Assembly (NCBI GenBank): GCA_963737745.1
Contig: CAVTTR010000012.1
Location: 248,001-312,000, forward strand
Reading direction: 5' to 3'
Length of the DNA: 64,000 nucleotides
Source of the DNA: Bog-473 sp963737745
GTDB lineage: Bacteria; Actinomycetota; Acidimicrobiia; Acidimicrobiales; RAAP-2
In this document: piece after piece, positions 56,394-64,000 of the stretch
Position numbering within the stretch: the first letter of the stretch is position 1
Layout: every line of letters starts with the position of its first letter
Notes under the pieces: model-generated
What the model saw: only the letters and a program-made list of their open reading frames with translations
The model's database searches: none
What the model was told of the DNA's origin: nothing
Program-made: the position numbers and the translations under genes

Positions 56394-57953
56394 ATGACGG
56401 CAGACACGGAAAACCTCGAACGCGAGTTGAAATTCGCGGTGGACGTCGGCTTCAAGTTGCCCAACCTGGCGAAAATCACGGGCTCTGCCATTCGGCTCCC
56501 GCAGCAGGCACTGAATACGGCCTATTTCGATACTCCTGACCTGCGACTGTGGCAACGCGGGATCACGCTCCGGCATCGAGAGGGCGAGGATCGTCATTCC
56601 GGCCAGTGGACGCTCAAACTGCCGGAGGAGGCCTCCGATCGCTCGCTCGATCGCCTCGAACTGTCCTGGCGCGGTATACGCGAAGAGATTCCCGCCGAGG
56701 CAAAACGGATCCTGCTCGGTGTCGTCCGACGCTCGATGCTGGGCCGGATCGTCGTCCTCGAATCGCTCCGACGGCGGGTGGTGCTCCGCGATGACAGAGG
56801 GGGCGAGTTGGGGGAGATCGACGACGATCTCGTCACGGTGGCGCACGGAAGCAAACGGGGACTCAGTTTCCGCCAGGTCGAGTTCGAGTTCGGCGGCGAC
56901 AGCGACCCCTCGGATCACGACGACCTGGTCGAGTCCATCCTGAAGAAGCTTCGTAAGGCAGGGGCGCGACCCGAGACCGAGCAGAAGTTTGCCAAGGCGT
57001 TGGGACAGAGCACTGCTCCCCCGCAAGAATGGAAGCGTACGGTCGGCCGTCGCTCCTCGCTGCACGACGTCGTGCGCCTGGCCGTCACGGACGGCCTCGA
57101 ACGAATTCTCGACTACGACTACCTCCTGCGCCTCGATCCTTCGGACCCGCCGGTGCGGGCGGTGCATCAAGCCCGGGTCGCCTGCCGGAGACTGCGCTCG
57201 GACCTCAGGACGTATGGCCCCGTGCTCGACCCGACCTGGCTCCAACACGCCACGACGGAACTCCGATGGATCGGCACACTGCTGGGTCAGGTGCGTGACG
57301 TTGACGTGCTGACCGATCGCCTCGGTTTGAGCGGCGACACGTCCAAGGACGGTAGTGAGGAACTGCGGGCCAGATTGGACGCACAACGTCACGACTACTG
57401 CGCCGAATTGGCCGAGGCCATGAAGAGCGATCGGTATCTCGATCTGCTCGATCGCCTGCATTCGGCCGCGCTTTCCCCACCGTTCGAGTCGGCGAAGCGG
57501 CGTTTGCCCGGAACGGGGCGCCGGGTGCGGTCCGACGATCCGGCGCGCGACGTTCTCCCATCATTGGTAAAGGTGCCATGGAAGAAGTTGCGGCGACGCG
57601 TGCGCCGGGCCGGGCGCAACCCGACCGACCACCAACTGCACCGGATACGGATTGCGGCCAAGCAACTTCGTTACGCCTCCGAGGCCGCCGCCCCGGTGAT
57701 CGGGAAGCCCGCGGTGCGCACGGCAAGAAGGGCCGAGGCGCTCCAGACGATTCTCGGGGACCATCACGACGCGGTGGCGGCCGAAGAGTGGTTACGGAAG
57801 GCGGCGAAGGAGGGCAGTGGAATGGCGGGATTCGCAGCCGGTCTCCGGGTGGCGCGCGAGCGTGACCTTCAGCGCGCGTTGCGGCAGGAGTGGCGAGACG
57901 TGTTCTCCTCGTTGGCGGCCAAGAAGCAGCTGGGTTGGCTGAGAGGAAGCTGA
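56394..57953 (+). CDS. CYTH and CHAD domain protein
   Basis: 519 aa. N-terminal CYTH (triphosphate tunnel) domain with the E-x-E-x-K motif ERELKF at residues 9-14, LPQQALNTAYFDTPDLRLWQ, GITLRHREG, GQWTLKLPEE and VEFEFGGD; C-terminal CHAD helical domain with VHQARVACRRLRSDLRTYGP, DYCAELAEAMKSDRYLDLLD and HRIRIAAKQLRYASEAAAP (conserved His/Arg/Lys that bind polyphosphate). Fusions of these two are linked to polyphosphate metabolism or short-chain triphosphatase activity. Cytoplasmic, intact. Confidence 0.92.
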   Translation: MTADTENLERELKFAVDVGFKLPNLAKITGSAIRLPQQALNTAYFDTPDLRLWQRGITLRHREGEDRHSGQWTLKLPEEASDRSLDRLELSWRGIREEIPAEAKRILLGVVRRSMLGRIVVLESLRRRVVLRDDRGGELGEIDDDLVTVAHGSKRGLSFRQVEFEFGGDSDPSDHDDLVESILKKLRKAGARPETEQKFAKALGQSTAPPQEWKRTVGRRSSLHDVVRLAVTDGLERILDYDYLLRLDPSDPPVRAVHQARVACRRLRSDLRTYGPVLDPTWLQHATTELRWIGTLLGQVRDVDVLTDRLGLSGDTSKDGSEELRARLDAQRHDYCAELAEAMKSDRYLDLLDRLHSAALSPPFESAKRRLPGTGRRVRSDDPARDVLPSLVKVPWKKLRRRVRRAGRNPTDHQLHRIRIAAKQLRYASEAAAPVIGKPAVRTARRAEALQTILGDHHDAVAAEEWLRKAAKEGSGMAGFAAGLRVARERDLQRALRQEWRDVFSSLAAKKQLGWLRGS

Positions 57954-58006
57954 ACAGAAAAGTATTCAGGAGAGCGATGACTTCTCCCTCGGTGCACCGT
58001 CATCTC

Positions 58007-58024
58007 TGTGATGTCGACGTCACA
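58007..58024. promoter_or_regulatory. 18-bp near-perfect palindrome before the sigma factor
   Basis: TGTGATGTCGACGTCACA is a dyad centred on GTCGAC with one mismatched pair. It lies 35-52 bases before the ATG of the ECF sigma factor. The ends TGTGA/TCACA are those of CRP/FNR sites, but the spacing is 8 instead of 6 bases. Probably an operator. Confidence 0.4.
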
Positions 58025-58058
58025 CGCCGTGCTCCGAGGGCGCTCTATAGAATGTGAG

Positions 58059-59044
58059 ATGGTGTCGCTCCGCGAATCCACATTGGTCCAGTCCGAACTG
58101 GAGCCCTTCCGCCGGGAGCTGACGCGGTACTGCTATCGGATGCTCGGCTCGGGATTCGAAGCCGAGGACGCGGTCCAAGAGACGATGGTACGGGCGTGGC
58201 GCAACGCCGACACGTTCGAGGGCCGCTCGAGCCTGCGATCGTGGTTGTACCGGATCGCCACAAACGTCTGCATCGACATGCAGCGCAACGTGCAGCGACG
58301 AGCCCGGCCGATGGAAATGGGCCCGTCGTCGCCTCCTGTCGAGTCACATCTCGGACCGACGTTGCCTGAGGCCCTATGGATCACCCCCATTTCGGACGCA
58401 ACCTCGGCGCCCGAGGGAGCCGATCCCGCCGAAATTGCCCAGTACCGAGAAACGATCCGGCTGGCCTTCGTCACCGCGCTGCAGCATCTTCCCGCCCGCC
58501 AGCGGGCGGCTCTCATCCTCTGCGAAGTGCTTCGTTGGCAGGCGACGGAAGCGGCCGAGCTGCTCGACACGACCGTGGCTGCGGTCAACAGCGCGTTGCA
58601 ACGAGCACGGGCCACGCTCAGTGCCGTCACCTCGGTGGCGCAGCCCGACGAGCTCGATAACGCAGACAGCGAGCTCCTGGCTCGTTACGTGGACGCGTTC
58701 GAGCGCTATGACATTGAGCGCCTCGTCACCCTGCTTCGCGACGACGCGGTGCAGTCCATGCCGCCGTTCGCCATGTGGATACAGGGAGCGGCCAACATCG
58801 GCCGCTGGATGGTCCAACCCGGCCCGAGCGAGTGCCGGGGCTCACGACTGGTGCCGACCAGCGCCAACGGATGCCCCGCCTTCGGGCAGTACCGCCGAGA
58901 CCCTCGGGGCGGGTATGCGCCCTGGGCGCTGCAAGTACTCGAGATCGCAGAGGGCAAGATCACCGGGATGACGTTCTTCCTCGACCTCTTGGACCCGAGC
59001 GTCTCTTCCCTTCGTTCGGGCTACCCCTCCACATCGACGACTAG
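58059..59044 (+). CDS. ECF RNA polymerase sigma factor with SnoaL-like C-terminal domain (frame broken near the end)
   Basis: About 328 aa. Region 2: FRRELTRYCYRMLGSGFEAE, DAVQETMVRAWRNADTFEGR, SSLRSWLYRIATNVCIDMQR. Region 4: VTALQHLPARQRAALILCEV, ATEAAELLDTTVAAVNSALQ. The C-terminal extension LLARYVDAFERYDIERLVTL and AMWIQGAANIGRWM is a SnoaL/NTF2-like fold, typical of actinobacterial ECF groups without a separate anti-sigma factor, where the tail itself regulates activity. A frameshift near 58990 must be corrected: the restored end ERLFPSFGLPLHIDD stops at 59044, the family's normal place. Confidence 0.88.
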
Positions 59045-59270
59045 CCCCGTCTCGGCGATCACGAACCCGCTCAACTCGAGCAGCGCCCGGAAGTCCGCCG
59101 ACGACCTCGCTGAGTCTCACGTCACCACCGCGGCGCCTGGCGGTCAGGGCCAGACGAGCCACATCATCGACGGCGACGAGACCGGACGAGGCCGGACCTT
59201 CCACTTCGACCGAGGACATGGCAACGCCGTCGGCGTCGATCATCGTCACGCGGCACCACAGCGGCATCAT
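59021..59270 (-). CDS. STAS-like small protein (frame broken once)
   Basis: Corrected product about 82 aa, from ATG 59270. MPLWCRVTMIDADGVAMSSV, then VDDVARLALTARRRGGDVRL, then after an extra base near 59100 ADFRALLELSGFVIAETG. The order 'V-D-x-x-A-R-L-x-L-x-A-R-R ... L-x-E-L-L-x-L-x-G' is that of the C-terminal half of STAS domains in small actinobacterial proteins. It overlaps the end of the sigma factor by 24 bases, tail to tail. Start uncertain: a further frame break may add residues upstream. Confidence 0.45.
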
Positions 59271-59420
59271 GGGGAGGACGGGGGGCGGTGCCCGTTCTCA
59301 TCGGTTGGGGAGGTTCGGCTCCGAGCCTCGTCAACGTGTCACGGGCCGCGATGATTTCCCTTGCTTCGCGTCGTCGGAACAGATACTGATGCATGATCTC
59401 GAACAAAAGGAGCAGCGACC

Positions 59421-60200
59421 ATGACCACGCGGGACAGCGCACCTCTCGGATCGCCTTGTTGGGCGGATCTGTGGACCTCGGACGTGGAGGGCAGTCGGCG
59501 CTTCTACAGTGAGCTTTTCGGTTGGGAAGCCCAGGAGCCCAGTGAGGAGTTCGGCGGCTACTTCATGTTCACCCGCGATGGCGTGCCGGTGGCCGGGGGC
59601 ATGGGCGCTATGGGCGATACGCCGGCCAACGACACCTGGAAGGTGTACCTCAACACCGACGACATCACGAAGACGGTGGCGGCGGCGGAGGCCGCGTCGG
59701 CTCAGGTGACGGTCCCTGCCATGCCGGTGGCCGACCTCGGGATCCAGGCCGTCCTGATCGACCCCACCGGTGCGGCGGTCGGGGTCTGGCAGCCCGGCAC
59801 CTTTCCGGGCTTCACGGTCCTCGGGGAACCCGGCACACCGAGTTGGTTTGAGTTGCTGACCCGCGATTTCGCCACCGCTATCGACTTCTACACCTCGGTC
59901 TTCCGCTGGGAGACAAAGTCCGAAGGCGACAGCGACGAATTCCGCTACTCCACGATGCGCAACCCCGACGGAGAAGGTGAGTTGGCCGGCGTGATGGATG
60001 CCAGTGCGTGGCTCCCCGAGGGCCAACCATCAGCGTGGTCGATCTATTGGCATACCGACGACGTCGACGCGACGATCAGCAAGCTCACGTCGCTGGGAGG
60101 TTCGGTCATTCTGGAGGCCGAAGAGACTCCCTACGGCAGGCTCGCCGCGGTCGCCGACCCGTCGGGCGCCCAGTTCAAGTTGCGGACGCCTCCGAGTTAA
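59421..60200 (+). CDS. VOC (glyoxalase/dioxygenase) family protein, two domains
   Basis: 259 aa with two tandem VOC repeats: PCWADLWTSDVEGSRRFYSE ... GWEAQE and the second PSWFELLTRDFATAIDFYTS ... FRWETKSEGD; each ends with a metal-site-like strand (DPTGAAVGVWQP, DPSGAQFKLRTP). The pattern is of the glyoxalase/bleomycin-resistance-like group; many members are CFP32-type proteins of actinobacteria. Substrate unknown. An AAAAGGAG ribosome-binding site lies 7-14 bases before the ATG at 59421. Confidence 0.88.
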   Translation: MTTRDSAPLGSPCWADLWTSDVEGSRRFYSELFGWEAQEPSEEFGGYFMFTRDGVPVAGGMGAMGDTPANDTWKVYLNTDDITKTVAAAEAASAQVTVPAMPVADLGIQAVLIDPTGAAVGVWQPGTFPGFTVLGEPGTPSWFELLTRDFATAIDFYTSVFRWETKSEGDSDEFRYSTMRNPDGEGELAGVMDASAWLPEGQPSAWSIYWHTDDVDATISKLTSLGGSVILEAEETPYGRLAAVADPSGAQFKLRTPPS

Positions 60201-60237
60201 CGTCCGGCCTTCAGGGGCGATTCGTCAGGCTGGAGTC

Positions 60238-60280
60238 GCATCAGGGAGGGCCGCATCAGGGAGGGCCGCATCAGGAAGGG
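60238..60280. repeat. 15-bp tandem repeat, three units
   Basis: GCATCAGGGAGGGCC repeated twice exactly (60238-60267) plus a third partial unit (GCATCAGGAAGGG). It covers the stop codon and 3' flank of the DUF998 gene, so unit number would move the stop. Confidence 0.75.
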
Positions 60281-60942
60281 AAACCGGCGCCTTGGATCCG
60301 TCGCCGTCTGGTGCCTCGGCGGGCCAATCGGCCGCTGACGACGACGAAAAGGGGCCACAGCGCCTCGGAGAGAGCGGCGGCGCGCTCCGCCAGACCGCGA
60401 TGCGAACCGTTGACTTCGAACACGAACCACAACAGCAGTCCGGACATGACCACGGCGGCTGTGACCGAGGCCCGACGGCTCAGCAGGGCGACCGGCGTGC
60501 GACGTCGTGCCGCCAACAGGGGCCAGGCTGCGAGCGCCGTAAAGGCCACCGTGGCGGCGATGGTGTGGCTGACGCCGTTTCCACGCACGGGCTGTGGGAA
60601 GGCCGCCACCAACGCGGTGCCCAGTCCCCCACCCACCAACAGTGCTCGACCGAAGCGCCCGGCGGGCCGAAGGCCGAAACCGATCACGGCGTAACACGCG
60701 CCCACTCCGGCCAGGGCGCTGGTCATGATCCAGCGGTCCGTGGCGCCGAGCGCAGCCAGCGAGCTGATGGTGTCACGAATGGAGTCGAAACCGGCTGGCT
60801 GTCGACCGGCGGCGATGGTCCAGCCGCCGACCAGCAGAAGTGGCGCCGCGCCGGCGGAAAGGAGGGCCCACCACGGTACCTGCGGGGCGGGATCCTCAGT
60901 GCCTTCTGGAGAAGCTCGATGCTCATTCACCATGACACACAC
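60271..60942 (-). CDS. DUF998 family membrane protein
   Basis: 223 aa with about six membrane helices (ALLSAGAAPLLLVGGWTIAA, WIMTSALAGVGACYAVIGFG, ALLVGGGLGTALVAAFPQPV, IAATVAFTALAAWPLLAARR, VTAAVVMSGLLLWFVFEV, LSEALWPLFVVVSG). The loop FDSIRDTISSLAALGATDRW after helix 1 is the DUF998 mark. Function unknown. The stop codon lies in the tandem repeat at 60238-60280. Confidence 0.75.
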   Translation of the reverse strand: MCVMVNEHRASPEGTEDPAPQVPWWALLSAGAAPLLLVGGWTIAAGRQPAGFDSIRDTISSLAALGATDRWIMTSALAGVGACYAVIGFGLRPAGRFGRALLVGGGLGTALVAAFPQPVRGNGVSHTIAATVAFTALAAWPLLAARRRTPVALLSRRASVTAAVVMSGLLLWFVFEVNGSHRGLAERAAALSEALWPLFVVVSGRLARRGTRRRRIQGAGFPS

Positions 60943-61038
60943 TCATCCCCATCTCCGGTTCGTCTGCGGTTCGCCTTCGAACCGATGGGGGGAGTGGGTC
61001 AGGAGGGGCCTGCGCTTTGATGCGGATGTTGCGGTGAG

Positions 61039-61332
61039 TCAGCTCCCGGGCGTGGCGTGTTCTGCCGCCGGAGATGCGTGGACGACCGGGGTGCCCGGAG
61101 CGACATCGCCAGCGACGGGGGTGACGGGTGCGACGAGGATGGTGGGGGAACTCGGGGTCACATGGGTGGCGGCGTGGGCTGCCTTCTTGCCCTCGTCGAG
61201 GCCCTTTTCGAACTCATTCTTGGCTGAACCCAGGTTGCGGGCCAGCTTAGGAATGGCCGCTCCACCGAAGAGGAGGACAACAACAACGATGAGAACGATG
61301 ATTCCATCGACTCCGAACACATCTGCGAGCAT
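61039..61332 (-). CDS. tatA: Twin-arginine translocase subunit TatA
   Basis: 97 aa from ATG 61332, preceded by GGAGA. Single helix GIIVLIVVVVLLFGGAAIPK, the FGxxxxP hinge (FGGAAIP), the amphipathic helix LARNLGSAKNEFEKGLDEGK and a Pro/Ala/Thr-rich tail. It forms the variable-size pore of the Tat system for folded proteins. Divergent from the TatB-like gene by 159 bases; no tatC in the window. Confidence 0.85.
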   Translation of the reverse strand: MLADVFGVDGIIVLIVVVVLLFGGAAIPKLARNLGSAKNEFEKGLDEGKKAAHAATHVTPSSPTILVAPVTPVAGDVAPGTPVVHASPAAEHATPGS

Positions 61333-61491
61333 CTGATTCTCCTTTTGCGCTGTCCGCGTGGGGTGGACTCTTTGTATTCGGCGTGCTGGGCCGTACGGAT
61401 GTGCCACGGGCGACAAATTTCACGGCTCGCCGATCCTTAGCTAATCGGAAAAGACCCATCCGCCGACGGGGCCGGAACGAATAAGTAATCG

Positions 61492-61936
61492 ATGCTGAAT
61501 CTCGATCCGTCAAAGCTGCTGGTGATTGCCATCGTGGCCGTCATTCTTCTGGGTCCGGACCGACTTCCGGCTTTCGCTCGTCAGGTTGGTGCGGTTTGGC
61601 GGTCCTTTACCGAGTATCGGCATCGCATGGAAGCCCAGGTGCGCGACTCCATGCCTGACCTTCCGAGCAGCGCAGAGATCACCCGCCTCGCCCGTTCACC
61701 CGGTGCCCTCCTCGATCATCTTTCACGCATGTCCCCAGAAGACGACAGCGTGTCGGCGACATCGGATGTCTGTGGCCGAGGATCATGGCGATGACATCGC
61801 CGTCTCACAGCGGGAGGCGGCCGACATCATGACCCGTGCCGCTGAGGCCTACCGACCCGCAGAAGACATCCAGGTGCGTCATGGCACGTTTGTTCCTAGC
61901 CCAGGTCATTCCGTCGCTGATCCCGGGTTGAACTAA
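61492..61936 (+). CDS. TatB-like protein (frame broken once)
   Basis: Starts MLNLDPSKLLVIAIVAVILL, then GPDRLPAFARQVGAVWRSFT, the GPDRLP pattern of TatB/TatA, and an amphipathic helix with a charged tail. The frame breaks near 61770; in the next frame VAEDHGDDIAVSQREAADIM and a further 40 residues look like the true tail, ending at 61936. Span 3n+1. It probably works with the divergent TatA to receive Tat substrates; could also be a second TatA. Confidence 0.7.
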
Positions 61937-61972
61937 GGGGCTGAGGAGGGCTGGGTGCAGCACGGGTAGGGC

Positions 61973-62920
61973 CTATCGCTGATGCACCATCGGCATGCCG
62001 GGAACCGAGCTACGACCGCGTACGACGTATGGGGTAGCGATCGATCCGATGTACACGTCCTTCATGTCGGCCCCACCCCAGGCGAAGCTCGTCGGTTGCT
62101 GAATCAGCTCACCCTCGGCATCTTCTGCGATGTTCACCACCTCACGTTCAGGTGTGATGGCGACGATTCGATTTGCCATGATCAGGGTGACCCAGAGATT
62201 CCCCTCCGCATCAAAGCCGCATCCGTCGGCCATGTGCATGCCGACGCCGACTCCGGCCGACGGGGTGTCGCTGTCGGCTGCGAACTCTCCGTTCACCACG
62301 GCGCCGCGCTCACCCAAAGGGGGGCCGTATTCCTCCTGCGGGCCGAGTTTGTCCCCTTCGATCCTGAACCGCACGACATCGCCGGCCGCCGTGCGGACCA
62401 CGTAGAGATACTCTTCGTCCCGGTCGAGTGCCATGCAGTTGGGGAAGTTGACGCCGTCGGCAACCACCTGCGGCACGCCATCTGACGGGCTAATTCGGAA
62501 CAAGAAGCCGTCTTCTGCGCCAGTGGCCAACGTCACCGTCAGATCTGGATTCTCGGTACAGACCGAGCACCACATCGTCCCCGAGGAGTCGACGAGTACG
62601 TAGTTCAACCACTTGAGCAACCGACCCTCCACGGCCTCGGAGGCCAGAACCCGGATGGCCCCTGTACTTGGGTCGAGCTCCTGTAGCTTGCCCTCCCCGA
62701 AGTTGGCGATGAGGAATTTGCCCTCAGCCGTCAGGGCGATCCCATTCGGCTCACCCTCGGCTAACCCGATTCGCCGCACGCCCCCTTCTTTGAGAAGTTC
62801 TGCCACGGCAGAACTCTTGTCCGAGGCATAGACAGATCCGTCTCGGGTGACCAACACCTGCTCGGGTCGATCGACGCCTTGACCCACCGGCTCCAAGTCC
62901 GTGATGCGGATGGTTACCAC
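61973..62920 (-). CDS. SMP-30/gluconolactonase-like protein
   Basis: 315 aa, six-bladed propeller pattern: PEQVLVTRDGSVYASDKSSA, AEGEPNGIALTAEGKFLIAN, NYVLVDSSGTMWCSVCTENP, GVNFPNCMALDRDEEYLYVV and MADGCGFDAEGNLWVTLIMA. The Asn and Asp residues in the 'xNGIA', 'FPNCMALD' and 'DGCGFDAEGN' loops are the metal ligands of SMP-30/lactonase enzymes. Lactone hydrolysis is likely. Follows the SDR (63001-63813) on the same strand by 80 bases; together they suit a catabolic pair (dehydrogenase makes a lactone, lactonase opens it), but this is inference. Confidence 0.85.
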   Translation of the reverse strand: MVTIRITDLEPVGQGVDRPEQVLVTRDGSVYASDKSSAVAELLKEGGVRRIGLAEGEPNGIALTAEGKFLIANFGEGKLQELDPSTGAIRVLASEAVEGRLLKWLNYVLVDSSGTMWCSVCTENPDLTVTLATGAEDGFLFRISPSDGVPQVVADGVNFPNCMALDRDEEYLYVVRTAAGDVVRFRIEGDKLGPQEEYGPPLGERGAVVNGEFAADSDTPSAGVGVGMHMADGCGFDAEGNLWVTLIMANRIVAITPEREVVNIAEDAEGELIQQPTSFAWGGADMKDVYIGSIATPYVVRGRSSVPGMPMVHQR

Positions 62921-63000
62921 TTTCTCATGCTCTCCTTGGTTCGATTCTGACCTACGGTCCTCTCACAGCCCGGGCGGCGACTCGACCTGCCTCTCGGTGG

Positions 63001-63813
63001 TCAGTACGCCGCGCGGTACTGGTCGAGCTGCTCTTCGTTCATGCCCCACAGGGCCTTAATGGTCGCTCCACCGTCGACGATGAGGGTCTGCCCGGTGATG
63101 CGGGCCGAAAGCCGGGAGCACAAAAAGAGCACGGCGTTGGCGATGTCGGTGCCACGCGGAGGCGAGAGCGGGTTAATGCCGTTGACGTTGTACTCGTCTT
63201 CGGGCAGGTTCTCGTTTCCGTCCCCGACGTTGCCAGGGGCGACAATATTGGCCCGGATGCCATAGCGCCCGAGCTCGTGGGCAAAGGTCTTGCCCAAAGA
63301 GATGACCCCGGCCTTGGCCGCCCCGTAGGGGGCGTGGTACTGCGACGCCACGGTGCCGTCGACCGAGGCGAGCGCCACCAACGCTCCACCGGTGCCCTGG
63401 CGGATCATGTGCTGTCCGGCCGCCTTGAAGAGGAAGAAGACCTGAGTCACGTTGTGCAAGATGGAGAACTCCCAGTCTTCCAACGAGGTGTTCTCGGCCC
63501 GGTCCCAGGTGGCCTTGCCAATGATGTCGACACAGACATCGAGGCCCCCTAAGCCGGCCACGGCCTCATCGACCGCCCGCTGCGCCTGCTCGGGATCGGT
63601 CATGTCGGCCACGACCGGGAAGGCCTTGCCGCCAATGGCCTCGATCTCTTTGACCGTCTCGAGGCCACGTCCTTCGTCCCAGTCGATGCAGGCCACGGTG
63701 GCCCCGGCGTTGGCCAAGTTCAACGCGGTCGCCCGGCCGTGACCGGCCCGTCCGGGGATGTACCCGGCCCCTGAGACGATGGCCCTCTTTCCGTCCAATC
63801 CCAAGTCGATCAT
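63001..63813 (-). CDS. Short-chain dehydrogenase/reductase
   Basis: 270 aa. Nucleotide site GKRAIVSGAGYIPGRAGHGR (a modified TGxxxGxG), acidic residue CIDWDEGRG (NAD preference), ADMTDPEQAQRAV, catalytic Ser in ALVALASVDGTVA and Tyr/Lys in YGAAKAGVISLGK; C-terminal ITGQTLIVDGGATI. A standard classical SDR. Substrate unknown. Same strand as, and just upstream of, the lactonase-like gene. Confidence 0.9.
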   Translation of the reverse strand: MIDLGLDGKRAIVSGAGYIPGRAGHGRATALNLANAGATVACIDWDEGRGLETVKEIEAIGGKAFPVVADMTDPEQAQRAVDEAVAGLGGLDVCVDIIGKATWDRAENTSLEDWEFSILHNVTQVFFLFKAAGQHMIRQGTGGALVALASVDGTVASQYHAPYGAAKAGVISLGKTFAHELGRYGIRANIVAPGNVGDGNENLPEDEYNVNGINPLSPPRGTDIANAVLFLCSRLSARITGQTLIVDGGATIKALWGMNEEQLDQYRAAY

Positions 63814-63909
63814 GATGTTCCTTTCGTTTTGTATTTCGTTGTGTGTGCCTTCATGGTTGTGCGTACGAACGGTTTGAGCCGGGTCGCTCTCGAACAGACG
63901 CCGGGTCGG

Positions 63910-64000
63910 CTAGCCAAGGTAGGTCTCTCGGAGCAGGTCGGGGTTGCTTTGAATCTCAGCTGCGGTCCCAGAGACGCGGATCTCGCCGTGTGACATCACC
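63910..64000 (-). CDS. ABC transporter ATP-binding protein, C-terminal end (LivF/LivG-like), truncated by window edge
   Basis: Only the last 30 codons are visible: VMSHGEIRVSGTAAEIQSNP then DLLRETYLG and a stop. This is the typical end of branched-chain amino-acid ABC ATPases ('VMxxGxIxxxGTxxEVxxNPxVxxxYLG'). The Walker motifs lie outside the window. Confidence 0.75.
   Translation of the reverse strand, partial: VMSHGEIRVSGTAAEIQSNPDLLRETYLG

Noticed and set aside
58007..58024. Calling the palindrome a CRP site
   Set aside because: The half-sites TGTGA/TCACA fit but the spacer is 8 bases and not 6, so it is kept only as an unassigned dyad.

Overview
The window is high-GC DNA from an actinobacterium, most likely of the class Acidimicrobiia or a close relative. 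The evidence is a bifunctional FO synthase (coenzyme F420 synthesis) with an F420-type LLM oxidoreductase, a mycothiol-type maleylpyruvate isomerase family protein, an ECF sigma factor with a SnoaL-like tail, a secreted protein built of YWLVA(S/A)DGG repeats, and high G+C at third codon positions. No rRNA, CRISPR array, intact transposase or phage module is visible. One tRNA (tRNA-Pro, GGG) is present.

Layout. 1-9 kb: fbiC 3' part, LOG-family protein, a broken FtsX-type permease, then a minus-strand acyl-CoA ligase operon and a secreted cyclophilin. 9-17 kb: NlpC/P60 cell-wall hydrolase, a manganese (yybP-ykoY type) riboswitch in front of a TMEM165/GDT1 cation exporter, pgi with a PrmC-like methyltransferase, a class III cyclase remnant, a GGDEF protein, a small membrane protein and a GNAT. 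17-30 kb: MDMPI-like protein, the gltB-gltD-SDR operon, thiO-thiS-patatin, CorA and a K+ channel. 30-48 kb: an accessory-looking stretch that starts at a MITE-like element with 32-bp terminal inverted repeats and ends at tRNA-Pro. It holds PspA, a membrane endonuclease/exonuclease/phosphatase protein, Ku, a GAF-ANTAR regulator, a SAM methyltransferase, several very small Cys/His proteins (DUF1059 and a duplicated C-x13-C-x5-H-x3-H family), YtxH, PRC-barrel, a GT4 glycosyltransferase and a dispersed hairpin repeat. 48-64 kb: a probable c-di-AMP (ydaO) riboswitch in front of the repeat protein, AKR, transglutaminase, an RCK-pore-RCK K+ channel, type III glutamine synthetase, CYTH-CHAD, the ECF sigma factor, VOC, DUF998, TatA and TatB-like proteins, an SMP-30 protein, an SDR and the tail of a branched-chain amino-acid-type ABC ATPase.

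How genes work together: gltB/gltD with type III glutamine synthetase give ammonium assimilation by the GS-GOGAT route; FO synthase supplies F420 for the LLM oxidoreductase; ThiO and ThiS belong to thiazole synthesis; TatA and TatB-like proteins sit divergently. Ion homeostasis is prominent (Mn exporter with riboswitch, CorA, two K+ channels).

Important caveat: about 18 conserved genes are split by single-base frameshifts, several of them at short homopolymers, and most corrected spans are 3n+1 bases long (an extra base). This looks like systematic base-insertion errors in the assembly rather than gene decay. Such genes are given here as one CDS over the whole span and marked 'frame broken'. 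Large neighbours (pgi, the GGDEF gene, glnN, CYTH-CHAD, gltD) are intact.
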